The translations under genes were made by a program, and so were the position numbers. The notes below the pieces were generated by a model. The model was given only the letters and a program-made list of their open reading frames with translations, was not told the DNA's origin and ran no database searches. A stretch of DNA of 64,000 bases. Source: Oscillospiraceae bacterium HV4-5-C5C. Lineage in GTDB: Bacteria > Bacillota > Clostridia > Saccharofermentanales > Fastidiosipilaceae. How positions within the stretch are numbered: the stretch's first letter is position 1; every line of letters starts with the position of its first letter. Location: NCBI GenBank assembly GCA_012034405.1, contig JAAVLZ010000001.1, forward strand, positions 232,630-296,629, written 5' to 3'. This document shows, piece by piece, positions 8,429 through 16,836 of this stretch.

Positions 8429-9607
8429 TCACTGCACAGACTGATAAATCTTCAACACATCCTGCCAGTAAAGCTTTTGCAGACCACCCAGCGGCTCTTC
8501 CGCTCCAAAAGCCGCGCCCGTAGCCTTCCGGGCCATCTCTTCCAGCCGCTCCGGGCCAATCCCCAGCTCCGTCAAAGTCGCCGGTAAGCACAGCTGACGG
8601 AAAAAAGCATACAAACGCCCGATACCTTCGCTGACCAGCGCAGCCGGATCCCGGAAACTAGCCTGTACCCCCATGACATTCACCGCGAACTGGACAAACA
8701 TATCCTGATGCTGCGGACTGACATAGCGCATCCAGGCTGGCGTCAGCACCGCCAATCCGGCACCGTGGGCTACATCATACAGTGCAGACAGTTCATGCTC
8801 CATGCCGTGACAAGCCCAATCCTGAAGCCTGCCCATACCGACCAGACCGTTGTGTGCCACGGTTCCGGCAAAACCCAGCTCCGCCCAGGCATCATAATTA
8901 TGCATATCCGCCTTGACCAGCAAAGCATTCTTCATAATCGTCCGCAATGTCGCCTCACACAGACCATCCGTCAGGTCCGTATGCCGTGTTGGCGTAAAAT
9001 AGCGCTCAAAGACATGGCTCATCATATCCGCCACACCATTGGCCAGCTGACTGGCAGGCAACGTGAAGAATAATTCAGGATCCATAATACTGAGCAGCGG
9101 CCGCAGATGCGAACTGCCGTAACCATATTTCAATTGCTTTGCTTCATTGGTAATGACGCTGTCGCCACTGGACTCGCTGCCCGCCGCAGGAATGGTCAGA
9201 ATGGTGGCCACCGGCAGAGCCCGGCTGATGGGCAGGTCCTGTTCATAGACCTCCCAGATATCACCCTCGTAATAAACACCCATGGCAATCGCTTTTGCAG
9301 AGTCAATCACACTGCCGCCGCCCACAGCCAGAATCAGACCAACCTGCTCCTTGCGGCAGAGCGCGATCCCCTCCTGCACCAGCGAAAGGCGGGGATTGGG
9401 ATGCACCCCGCCCAGCTCCACATAAGCCACTCCGGCTTTTTGCAAAGAAGTCGTTACCTTGTCATACAGCCCGCTGCGCCTGATACTGCCGCTGCCGTAA
9501 TGCAACAGGACTTTATCAGCGTGAGGCTTGAGTAATTCGCCAATGCGGGTCTCTTCTCCCCGGCCAAAGATCAGCCGGGCTGGTGAATAAAAATCAAAAT
9601 TCAGCAT
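8429..9607 (-). CDS. Iron-containing alcohol dehydrogenase
   Basis: A 392-residue cytosolic oxidoreductase of the Fe-ADH family, closest in feel to NADPH-dependent butanol/aldehyde reductases (YqhD/BdhA). The dinucleotide motif GGGSVIDSAKAIA is at about residue 95. Metal ligands are in HGMEHELSALYDVAHGAG at about residues 265-282. The start at 9607 has AAAGGA nine bases upstream. It lies 43 bp downstream of the aldo/keto reductase on the same strand, so both probably form one aldehyde-detoxifying or fermentative unit under the divergent MerR regulator (inference). Confidence 0.93.
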   Translation of the reverse strand: MLNFDFYSPARLIFGRGEETRIGELLKPHADKVLLHYGSGSIRRSGLYDKVTTSLQKAGVAYVELGGVHPNPRLSLVQEGIALCRKEQVGLILAVGGGSVIDSAKAIAMGVYYEGDIWEVYEQDLPISRALPVATILTIPAAGSESSGDSVITNEAKQLKYGYGSSHLRPLLSIMDPELFFTLPASQLANGVADMMSHVFERYFTPTRHTDLTDGLCEATLRTIMKNALLVKADMHNYDAWAELGFAGTVAHNGLVGMGRLQDWACHGMEHELSALYDVAHGAGLAVLTPAWMRYVSPQHQDMFVQFAVNVMGVQASFRDPAALVSEGIGRLYAFFRQLCLPATLTELGIGPERLEEMARKATGAAFGAEEPLGGLQKLYWQDVLKIYQSVQ

Positions 9608-9650
9608 AGTCAAACGTCCTTTCTCTTATCTCACATAATACTGTACAGTA

Positions 9651-10502
9651 CTACCAGGTAATCGTATCCGGATCTGCGGCGTAACCTGCAATGCCCTTCA
9701 GTGCGGCAATCGTCTGCATATCAGCCTCAGCCAGCTCAAAGTCAAAGACCTGCAGGTTCTCCCGGATGCGGGCCGGCGTAACAGACTTGGGCAGGGGCAG
9801 GAAGCCATTCTGCAGGCTCCATCTAAGGCAGATCTGCGCGGGGCTTTTGCCGTATTTTTGAGCCAGAGCGACTAGTTCAGGTGCCTGCAGGGCTTTGCCG
9901 ACGCCAAGCGGGCTGTAGGCCTCCAGCAGGATATGGCGGCTCCGGCAATCTTGTACCACAGTCTCCTGTGTATCGCCCGGGCATAGCCGGATCTGGTTGA
10001 TCTGGGGCGCGATTTCAGCGGTTTTCAGCAGTGCGTCAAGGTGGCGCGGGCGAAAGTTGCTGATACCGATAGCCCGTACGCGGCCGGCGCGGTACAGCTC
10101 TTCAAACGCTCTCCAGGTGCCGGCATTGGCTTCCTCCCAGCGGTCACGGAAGGCGATCGGATTAGGCCAGTGGATCAGGAACAGGTCCAGATAATCCATG
10201 TCCAGCCGCTGCAGGCTGGCTTCAAAGGCTGCCAGGGTTTTGGTATAGCCGTGCTCGCTGTTGGTCAATTTACTGGTGATGAAAAGTTCGTCGCGGGGGA
10301 TGCCGCTTTCGCGGACTGCCCGGCCGACGCTGGCTTCGTTGCCATAGCCTTGCGCCGTGTCAATGTGGCGGTAGCCTGCTGCCAGGGCTTCTCTGACGGC
10401 CGATACACAGACTTCGCCATCGGGCGTCTGCCAGGTGCCAAAGCCAATACAGGGGATTTTTACCCCGTTAGCGAGTTGGTAACAGTCCGTTGCTGATTTC
10501 AT
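9651..10502 (-). CDS. Aldo/keto reductase
   Basis: A 283-residue NADPH-dependent reductase with a TIM-barrel fold. Visible signatures are GYRHIDTAQGYGNE (catalytic Asp and Tyr, residues 45-58), ELFITSKL (catalytic Lys), LIHWPNP (catalytic His) and the C-terminal LPKSVTPARIREN cofactor loop. It resembles the 2,5-diketo-gluconate reductase-like group. AGGAGG lies just before the ATG. It is transcribed away from the MerR gene and leads into the alcohol dehydrogenase. Confidence 0.93.
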   Translation of the reverse strand: MKSATDCYQLANGVKIPCIGFGTWQTPDGEVCVSAVREALAAGYRHIDTAQGYGNEASVGRAVRESGIPRDELFITSKLTNSEHGYTKTLAAFEASLQRLDMDYLDLFLIHWPNPIAFRDRWEEANAGTWRAFEELYRAGRVRAIGISNFRPRHLDALLKTAEIAPQINQIRLCPGDTQETVVQDCRSRHILLEAYSPLGVGKALQAPELVALAQKYGKSPAQICLRWSLQNGFLPLPKSVTPARIRENLQVFDFELAEADMQTIAALKGIAGYAADPDTITW

Positions 10503-10525
10503 TGCTCAAACCTCCTGGGATAAGA

Positions 10526-10578
10526 TGACAAGCCTGGGGGCTGTCCAGTTGACAAGCCTGGGGGGCTGTCTATATGAT
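10526..10578 (+). promoter_or_regulatory. Putative MerR-type promoter with duplicated dyad
   Basis: TTGACA at 10549-10554 and TATGAT at 10573-10578 are separated by 18 bp, longer than the usual 17, as is common for MerR-controlled promoters. The spacer contains AGCC/GGCT arms around a G-run. A nearly identical segment (GACAAGCCTGGGGGCTGTC) occurs just upstream at 10526-10544, giving two tandem near-palindromes. It faces the merR-like gene and overlaps the control region of the divergent reductase. Confidence 0.55.
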
Positions 10579-10671
10579 CATCATAAACATTCGTGTTAAC
10601 GCTAAGTCAAGCCTTATTGATCCAGCAGTTTGCTTCTGCAGTTGTTGCTCTTGACTATAGGGAGGTAGTTT

Positions 10672-11046
10672 ATGGAATATAGCATAAAAGCCGCAGCAGA
10701 GAAATGTCAACTAAGTCCCAACACCCTGCGATATTATGAAAAGGAAGGTCTGCTTCCCCACGTTAAAAGAAGTCAAAGCGGGATCCGCCGCTATACTGAG
10801 CAGGATCTGGAATGGCTGGGGCTGATCTGCTGTCTGAAAAATACCGGCATGTCCATCCGGCAGATCCGTGATTTTGTTGATCTGAGCTTGCAGGGACCTG
10901 ACACACTTAAGGATCGTTGTGACATCCTGCGGGCGCATAAGCAAGAGGTTGAAGCACATATCGCGGAGCTGAACCGCTATCTGCAAAAGGTCAACGCGAA
11001 AATCGCTTTTTTCAATCAGCAGTTTGAAGCTTACCAGAAGGCTTGA
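10672..11046 (+). CDS. MerR family transcriptional regulator
   Basis: A 124-residue regulator. The N-terminal winged helix-turn-helix is clear: YSIKAAAEKCQLSPNTLRYY followed by EKEGLLPHVKRSQSGIRRYT. A dimerisation coiled coil follows (HKQEVEAHIAELNRYLQKVN). No cysteine or other obvious effector site is in the short C-terminus. A GGGAGGT site precedes the ATG. It is divergent from the aldo/keto reductase, the typical arrangement for a regulator of aldehyde-responsive reductase genes (AdhR-like; inference). Confidence 0.9.
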   Translation: MEYSIKAAAEKCQLSPNTLRYYEKEGLLPHVKRSQSGIRRYTEQDLEWLGLICCLKNTGMSIRQIRDFVDLSLQGPDTLKDRCDILRAHKQEVEAHIAELNRYLQKVNAKIAFFNQQFEAYQKA

Positions 11047-11145
11047 TGCACATTGTGCTTCTACAATGACAACGCCTGTGATGCTGCGGCGAGGGCAACG
11101 CAGATAATGCGATGATAATAATGTGTTGAAAAGCCTGAAAAATTT

Positions 11146-11200
11146 GTGTTTATTATCCTTAACATTACGTCAATTTATGTGTACTATTATGCACATAAAA
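11146..11200. repeat. Dispersed dyad element, copy 2
   Basis: A degenerate copy: it contains TTATTATCCTTAACATTA and ends in GCACATAAAA. It aligns by eye with the copies at 11382-11436 and 13052-13106. Confidence 0.45.
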
Positions 11201-11381
11201 AGCGTCCTTTCGTGTCTTCCGAACGATACTTGTAGCTAAAAACATAACACGATAGCGTACCATGAGACGCCTACATTTAGGGGAACACCCATCCGGACGA
11301 GTTGTTTGCCGACCTTAAGAGACGAGTTGTTTACCGCGCTTAAGCGATGAAACATCGGCGAATTGAAGAACTTCTGAGTAT

Positions 11382-11436
11382 TATGTTCATTATCGTTAAC
11401 GCTATACGGCTTATCGTGCAGTTTTATACACATAAA
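11382..11436. repeat. Dispersed dyad element, copy 3
   Basis: It contains ATTATGTTCATTATCG, TTAACGCTATACGGCTTA and a TTTATACACATAAAA end. The closest relative is the copy at 13052-13106. Confidence 0.5.
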
Positions 11437-11544
11437 AAAATCATGAACGATGAAACATAATGCAAGATAAGACAAACTGTGCGGAGAACGATCAGGCGAA
11501 GCCTCAATCATAATCCAGTAGTGTCGGACCGTATGCCTCCAGCT

Positions 11545-12897
11545 TTACCGGTGAGACTGACCCGGCAACAACAGTTGCTGCGACAAATCTGCTTCGCTGA
11601 TAATCTGCACCGGACAGCCTTTTTCCTGCAGTTCTTGAGCGCGGGCAATCTTGCCGCCAAGATTGCCATAAGCCCAGGCTTCGCTACCCAAGCCACCGAC
11701 AAACAGATAATCCAGTTTGGAGCTAACCCCACTTTTTTTGATACCGCCCTGCTGAATAAGCAGAGCCTCCACTTCAGACCTGGAGCCACAGCTGAAATCT
11801 CCGGTAAGGCAAAAAGTGTGTCCCCTCAAGTTTACGCCAGGAGATGGCTTGACTGGGTGCAATACCTCATCAAATTCATGCATAAGCAGCGTAGTTTCTT
11901 CCGGAGTCAGCCTGCCGTCATCCAGTGTCTGCCTGACTACGCGGATGATTTTGTCATAAGGATAAACGCCGCTCAGATAATCATGATCAAGCAACCATTG
12001 CTGTAAGTTCAATATTTCCGCCTCATTAATGAGCTGATTGCAGACAATACCCTTTAACAGACCTTCCAGGATCTGGATTCCCAGCGTGGCTTCGCTGTAT
12101 AACCGGGATGAGCAACTGTGATTGGTTAGCGTCAGTAATTCCTGGCGCTCATACTCAGTCACTATACCATCTGCCAGGATAACTTCCAGTTCATTCAGCA
12201 AGCGGGCGAAGAGCCCATATACTTTATATTTGGCATTGTCGTCCAACCATTGTCTCAAATAGCCGACTTCGACCTGATCCACGACCCCATCCGAAGCAAT
12301 GCCCTGGATAATGCCGAACAAGTCATTTATATGAGAAAGCAGTTTCTGATCCAGCTTATCTTCACTTACAGCCGCACGAGTAAAGGGTTGCGCATGCAAA
12401 TTTACCAGACGGTAAGTTCCGATGAGGTATTGCAGCAGGACATGGCTGGCTTCCGCATCGGCCAGGGCGTGGTGGGCTGCATAGCGGTACCCGATCTGAT
12501 TGGTCAATGCATTCAGGCTATAGCTATCTGCTGTCAGCAGTTTCCGGCTCAGTTCAAGCGTGCAGATGTAGTGGAACTGAGGAACGGGCAAGCTGTAGCG
12601 TTCTAGCGATTTAGAGAGGACATTCAGGTCATAGCGAACATTATGACCGACAATTGGCTGGTCCTTCACCAGATCTTGCAGTTGAACCCAGTACTCCGGC
12701 AAGGTAGGTGCTGAACGGACCATTGACTCACTGAGTCCGGTAATGCGGCTGTTATTGCGGTCAAAGCGATCTTCCGGGTTTATCAAGGAATAAGAACGGT
12801 CCACGATCTGGCCGTTCCTGACAAAAACCAAACCTAAAGAGCAGATAGAGTTCCCTCTGGTGTTGGGATTTTCCAGATCCAGCGCTACATAATTCAT
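11545..12897 (-). CDS. DEDDh exonuclease with TerB-like and BRCT domains
   Basis: A 450-residue protein. Residues 1-165 are a DnaQ-like 3'-5' exonuclease: YVALDLEN (the D-x-E motif, as in epsilon and PolC), IVGHNVRYDLNVL and HHALADAEAS (the H-x4-D motif). Residues 190-340 are helical with acidic repeats (DGIVTEYERQELL, DDGRLTPEETTLL) resembling TerB-like domains. Residues 355-440 form a BRCT domain (LRGHTFCLTGDFSCGSRSEV; DYLFVGGLGSEAW). This architecture is common in Firmicutes and is thought to act in DNA repair or processing. A GGAGG site supports the start. Confidence 0.88.
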   Translation of the reverse strand: MNYVALDLENPNTRGNSICSLGLVFVRNGQIVDRSYSLINPEDRFDRNNSRITGLSESMVRSAPTLPEYWVQLQDLVKDQPIVGHNVRYDLNVLSKSLERYSLPVPQFHYICTLELSRKLLTADSYSLNALTNQIGYRYAAHHALADAEASHVLLQYLIGTYRLVNLHAQPFTRAAVSEDKLDQKLLSHINDLFGIIQGIASDGVVDQVEVGYLRQWLDDNAKYKVYGLFARLLNELEVILADGIVTEYERQELLTLTNHSCSSRLYSEATLGIQILEGLLKGIVCNQLINEAEILNLQQWLLDHDYLSGVYPYDKIIRVVRQTLDDGRLTPEETTLLMHEFDEVLHPVKPSPGVNLRGHTFCLTGDFSCGSRSEVEALLIQQGGIKKSGVSSKLDYLFVGGLGSEAWAYGNLGGKIARAQELQEKGCPVQIISEADLSQQLLLPGQSHR

Positions 12898-13051
12898 ACA
12901 GCAGTCCTCCGGCAGATTTATTTTGCGGATTAAGATCTAAAAGCAGCGAATGAAGTATTTGGTATCAGGACTATGGAATAATAATACAACTTGCTCAGTT
13001 GGTTTGCTCAGCTTATTATCAGCTTATTATATGTTATCAAAATAGGCCAAT

Positions 13052-13106
13052 TATTATGTTCATCATTGTTAACGTTATGGGGCTTAGCGTATACAATAAC
13101 ACACAT
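13052..13106. repeat. Dispersed dyad element, copy 4
   Basis: It contains ATTATGTTCATCATTG, TTAACGTTATGGGGCTTA and GCGTATACAATAACAC. TAACGTTA and TAGCGTATA form an imperfect inverted repeat with a 7-bp centre. Confidence 0.5.
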
Positions 13107-13124
13107 TGCAAAATCCACACCTGC

Positions 13125-13228
13125 AAGCTATATCATCAACCAATGTCCTCAAGCTATATCATCAGCCAATATCCTCAACCAATGTCCTCAAGCTATATCA
13201 TCAGCCAATATCCTCAACCAATGTCCAC
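13125..13228. repeat. 39-bp tandem repeat
   Basis: Two full 39-bp units (13151-13189 and 13190-13228) begin AAGCTATATCATCAGCC. A 26-bp unit at 13125-13150 lacks an internal 13-bp block. The internal structure suggests the 39-mer itself grew from a 13-bp step. Confidence 0.9.
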
Positions 13229-13234
13229 AAGCAT

Positions 13235-14032
13235 CTACAGCTTCAAAGTCTCACCGGCCCGGATGGCCACAGTTTCACCATCTTTAGCAAACCAGAGGGT
13301 GCGGGCCGAAGGATTGCTCACGATGGACTCATCGACAGAAATCTTCAAGCTGCGTTGTGCCCGGATATAATCCACAATCTCGATACTGGTAGCATACCAG
13401 ACATCCGGCAACCCGCTCAGCTGAGCACAAAAGGCTTCCATCAGGCCCCAGTTATCCTCATTATCAAATTCATAGGCATGTCCCCAGACATAAAAGCAAT
13501 CAGAACACCACGGACGCTTTAAATCTTTTTGAAAGCGTTCGGCCAGTTCCAGCAAGTGGTCATTATGATGACAGGTGGGGTGCCACTCCAGAAAGTTTTC
13601 TGGCAGCGCAAAGGCATGCGTTGCTTGGGTGGTACGGCTATATTCGATACCGCAGAGGCGCAAGGCCTGCAAGGTTTCCTCACGGTAGCTGCCAAAGGGG
13701 TAAGACATTCCTCTGACGGGATAAGCACACAGGTTTTCCAGATTCTGACGGTCCTGGAGGATTTCAGATAGGACCGCGGTGCCCGGCAAGGCTTCTAAAT
13801 GAGGATGATGGACCGTATGGACAGCTACCTCATGGCCCTGGTAAAGCGCCGCCACTTCCTCCGACCGGATATGCTCCGGCGTATCTAACGTACCGGAATT
13901 CAAGTGGAAGGTGCCTCTGATACCATAGCGATTCAATACCTCGACAAGTCTGCGATCTGCCGCTACACCATCATCATAGCTCATGGTCAGGATATGGCGC
14001 CGTCCCTGCTCAAAACGATCAAACGTTATCAT
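13235..14032 (-). CDS. NodB-like polysaccharide deacetylase
   Basis: A 265-residue protein of the carbohydrate esterase 4 fold. Motif 1 is MSYDDG at about residue 18 (catalytic base and metal Asp). Motif 2 is HEVAVHTVHHPHL at about residues 67-79 (metal histidines). Motif 3 is GMSYPFGSY near residue 110. There is no signal peptide, so the protein is probably cytoplasmic and may act on imported oligosaccharides. A strong AGGAGGT site precedes the ATG. It lies one repeat-filled gap away from the GH88 hydrolase, on the same strand. Confidence 0.85.
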   Translation of the reverse strand: MITFDRFEQGRRHILTMSYDDGVAADRRLVEVLNRYGIRGTFHLNSGTLDTPEHIRSEEVAALYQGHEVAVHTVHHPHLEALPGTAVLSEILQDRQNLENLCAYPVRGMSYPFGSYREETLQALRLCGIEYSRTTQATHAFALPENFLEWHPTCHHNDHLLELAERFQKDLKRPWCSDCFYVWGHAYEFDNEDNWGLMEAFCAQLSGLPDVWYATSIEIVDYIRAQRSLKISVDESIVSNPSARTLWFAKDGETVAIRAGETLKL

Positions 14033-14521
14033 CCTTAATGACCTCCTGTATCACCCTGTTTTGGCTGAAGTTCAGACTTTAGCCGCAACCGGTCCGTCTG
14101 TTGGCTCAGAGTCACCTACATCATAGCTGATTTTACCCCAAGCACCTCTACCAGCCGTACTGTTATCATAGGGGATTTTATCTGCAGTAAGCTTTTCATA
14201 ACCGCTTATATCTGCTGTGCGCCAGCACTTGGCAGAGCCAGGTAGCAAACGATACTATGGCTGCAGCAAACAAGCATCGGTGCTCCCGCAGCGTCAAGCG
14301 CTAAACCGGATTGCGGTGGCGCAAAGCGGCAATCCGGACAGCTGCAGCATAAACGCTAACCCTCACTAATACAGTGCCAGCCGGCAATCCGCCCAGCTGC
14401 AGCGCCAGCCGGCAATCCGCCCAGCTGCAGCGCCATCCGGCAACCCGCACTGCTACAGCGCCAGCCGGCAATCCGCCCAGCTGCAGCGCCAGCCGGCAAC
14501 CCGCACTGCTGCAGTGCCAGG
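14033..14521. other. Intergenic region with 28-bp array
   Basis: No gene is supported. The right part is the 28-bp tandem repeat (14376-14515). The left part is unremarkable and presumably carries the deacetylase promoter, which I could not identify. Confidence 0.55.
14376..14515. repeat. 28-bp tandem repeat, five units
   Basis: Five contiguous 28-bp units start at 14376, 14404, 14432, 14460 and 14488. Units 1, 2 and 4 are identical (GCCAGCCGGCAATCCGCCCA then GCTGCAGC). Units 3 and 5 share a variant with ACCCGCACTGCT. The array abuts the 3' end of the GH88 gene. There are no spacers. Confidence 0.95.
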
Positions 14522-15688
14522 TTACCAGAGCAGGAAATCATTACCGTTGAGTTTAAAAATTGCTTCGGCAAAATAGCTGTCCCCATAAATAATGTTGTAC
14601 TCATGCCTTTCTTCATGGTATCTGGCCGAACACTTCTGGACGATCGCTTCATTACTCAGATCAAACACACAGCGTTTTTCGCTCAGAGCCTTCAGCAGGC
14701 ACAGCGCACCATTCAGATAGAGCTGCCGTTCGCCTTCATCTACCCGCCTGGCCAGTTCCAGTAAGCCGCAGGCCGCAATCGCCGCGGCGGTGGAGTCCTC
14801 CCAAGCCGGCTCCGGCGGTTGGCGAAAGTCCACCGGTATCAGGCCGGACTCCGGGATGTTGGCCATGAAATAGTGCGCAATTTGTTTTGCTGTATCCAGA
14901 TAGGCGATCTTGCCGGTGTGAATATAGCTCAGCGTAAAGCCGTACAGTCCCCAGGCCTGGCCGCGGGTCCAGGAGGAGCCGTCTGCGTAGCCCTGCCCGC
15001 CGTAGGTGCGGACTTTTTCACCGGTATCAGGATCAAACGCTACAATATGTTCGCAGGAACCGTCGGCACGCACAAAGGTAGTCATCACCCGATCAGCGTG
15101 GCGCATCGCGATCTGGCGGAAGCGGGAGTCCTTTGTCTCTTCTGTTGCCCAATAAAGAATGGGCAGGTTCATCATGCAGTCGATGATACCCCAGCCGCGG
15201 TTATCCGGCTGGCCTGGTTCCGGCTGGCCGTCCCAGGCGCGGATGATCTGGCAGGCCGGGATATAGCGGCCGGCCAGGATGGTCGCCGCGTGCAGACCGC
15301 GCTGGCGGGAGTCCGGATTGCCAGTCAGTCGGAAATCGGCGACGGCAGTCGGCAGCCAGCGGAAGCCGGCATCGTGGCTCATGCCGATAAAATCACGGAA
15401 GCAGCGGTCCTGCTTGCGTTCGACGCCGCGGGCCAGCTCGGCGTAGGATTCATCCTGGGTTTCGGTATACATCAGCCACATCAGGGCGCTCCAGAAGCCG
15501 CTGCACCAGCTGTCGATGTTGGCGCTCAGGTCGTCAAAAACGCCATTGACAGTGGAATAGGGAACTTTCCCGGCGGCGTGGCGGCTGGTTTCCGCGACTT
15601 TGCAGCGGATTTTTTCTGCGGTTTCCGCGGCCCACTCCCGCTGGGCTGGCCGCAGGTTCTGTTGGTTCAGGTCTTTGAAGCTTAGCAT
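14522..15688 (-). CDS. GH88 unsaturated glucuronyl hydrolase
   Basis: A 388-residue cytosolic enzyme with an (alpha/alpha)6 barrel that removes the unsaturated uronic acid from lyase-generated oligosaccharides by hydration of the double bond. Visible signatures are MSHDAGFRWLP, GWGIIDCMMNLPILYWA with the catalytic Asp, and GSSWTRGQAWGLYG. The frame is open for 50 more codons upstream, but the start MLSFKDLNQQN was chosen because AGGAAAGGAAAAG lies just before it and the upstream part is repetitive and arginine/lysine-rich. With the importer and deacetylase it suggests degradation of glycosaminoglycan or pectin/xylan-type uronic glycans (inference). Confidence 0.92.
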   Translation of the reverse strand: MLSFKDLNQQNLRPAQREWAAETAEKIRCKVAETSRHAAGKVPYSTVNGVFDDLSANIDSWCSGFWSALMWLMYTETQDESYAELARGVERKQDRCFRDFIGMSHDAGFRWLPTAVADFRLTGNPDSRQRGLHAATILAGRYIPACQIIRAWDGQPEPGQPDNRGWGIIDCMMNLPILYWATEETKDSRFRQIAMRHADRVMTTFVRADGSCEHIVAFDPDTGEKVRTYGGQGYADGSSWTRGQAWGLYGFTLSYIHTGKIAYLDTAKQIAHYFMANIPESGLIPVDFRQPPEPAWEDSTAAAIAACGLLELARRVDEGERQLYLNGALCLLKALSEKRCVFDLSNEAIVQKCSARYHEERHEYNIIYGDSYFAEAIFKLNGNDFLLW

Positions 15689-16111
15689 ATCTTTTCCTTT
15701 CCTACTGCCGGTCATGTGGCTGGCTGTGTTGCCTGCCGGCAGGACTCTCAGCCTGTGCGCCGGCGTCCGCTTCTTTTCAGGTGTCTTCTTTTCAGGTGTC
15801 CTCCGCCCCTGCGCCGGCCTCAGCCTGTGCGGCAGCGTCAAGCTTCTGCTCCGGTGTCCGGCAGCGCGGCCTGGCAGCTCGTTTTAACTGCCCTTATCAT
15901 ACGGGCAAAAAAGGCTGTTTTTATGCAAATATCCCTGATTTTTATGTAGATATCATGATCTGTCACTGCATTCAGCCCTGCCCATCGCCGCGGTCATAAC
16001 CGTATCCTAGGTACAGGCAGATGTCGGGAAACCAAGGGGGAACGCCTTGCGCTGCTTCCCCCGGCCAAATACATATGGGCTTGCCGATAATATCGCCGGC
16101 GTTTGCTCCGG
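15689..16111. other. Intergenic region upstream of GH88
   Basis: No supported gene. It contains a 15-bp direct duplication (CTTCTTTTCAGGTGT at 15770-15784 and 15785-15799) and an AT-rich patch at about 15900-15960 that probably holds the leftward promoter. Short open frames near 15970-16220 are not convincing. Confidence 0.45.
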
Positions 16112-16756
16112 TCATCGATTGGCACCGCGCTGGCGGTAATCCGCTTCGATCTTTTGTTTCCATTCAGCCGGCAGCGGCGCCCCGCCCGCTCGGACCCGGG
16201 TGATCGTCTCACTGATAACTTCATAATTCAGAGCGGTTCCAGCCGCGTCACTGAGATAGCTGACTGCCCTGGATTCATCAATACCGAATCGTTCCGCTTC
16301 CGCCGCCGCGTCAATGTTGGCGCCAAGGAAGAGGAACTCCCAGCCATATCGCGCTTTTTGGCGGTCAATCATATGGCGGACCTGGCTATAGCTGTAGCGA
16401 TGGCTGGCGTTCTCCATCCCATCAGTTGTGATGATAAAGAGGGTTTTTTCAGGTACAGCTGTCTGACGGGCGTACTTGTGGACCTTGCCGATATGATGGA
16501 TCGCCCCGCCCACAGCATCCAGAAGCGCAGTACTGCCGCGGACAAAGTAGGTCTGGTGGGTCAGCTCCGGCACCGCTGCGATGGCGACCCGGTCATGGAT
16601 AACCTCCGATTTATGGTCAAACAGCACAGTGGAGACGACAGCCGTCCCTGTTGCCTGGCGTTGCTGTTGCAGCATAGCGTTGAAGCCTCCGATCGTGTCC
16701 GTTTCCAGGCCTGCCATGGAACCGCTGCGATCTAAGATAAATACCAGTTCAAGCAT
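16112..16756 (-). CDS. VWA-domain protein (TerY-like)
   Basis: A 214-residue soluble protein that is essentially one von Willebrand A domain. The metal-ion-dependent adhesion site is complete: FILDRSGSM near residue 10, RGSTALLDA near residue 75 and ITTDGMEN near residue 113. The downstream FLFLGANIDA is typical of the bacterial TerY-like group used in stress-response assemblies. The start at the ATG 16756 has GGGGTGA upstream; a GTG at 16765 is possible. It follows the macro-domain gene on the same strand by 80 bp. Confidence 0.87.
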   Translation of the reverse strand: MLELVFILDRSGSMAGLETDTIGGFNAMLQQQRQATGTAVVSTVLFDHKSEVIHDRVAIAAVPELTHQTYFVRGSTALLDAVGGAIHHIGKVHKYARQTAVPEKTLFIITTDGMENASHRYSYSQVRHMIDRQKARYGWEFLFLGANIDAAAEAERFGIDESRAVSYLSDAAGTALNYEVISETITRVRAGGAPLPAEWKQKIEADYRQRGANR

Positions 16757-16836
16757 TTTAATCACCCCTGTTGCTTTATTATGCGATCATTATGCAAAAA
16801 ACAGGAGCCTGCCGGGTCGCCTGTCAGGCGACATTT

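Larger units (their letters stand above)
11047..11544. other. AT-rich intergenic region with two dispersed dyad elements
   Basis: No supported gene. The region is notably AT-rich relative to its neighbours. It holds two copies of the dispersed element (11146-11200 and 11382-11436), each followed by a TATTATGCACATAAAA-like or TTTATACACATAAAA end, and a third, weaker fragment near 11250-11262. Confidence 0.55.
12898..13234. other. Intergenic region holding a dyad element and 39-bp repeats
   Basis: No gene. It contains dispersed dyad copy 4 (13052-13106) and the 39-bp tandem array (13125-13228), which ends immediately before the 3' end of the deacetylase gene. Open frames here only reflect the repeats. 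Confidence 0.6.

Noticed and set aside
14522..15838. Longer N-terminus of the GH88 enzyme
   Set aside because: The extra 50 codons are Arg/Lys/Pro-rich, come from a 15-bp duplicated region, and a good ribosome site precedes MLSFKDL.
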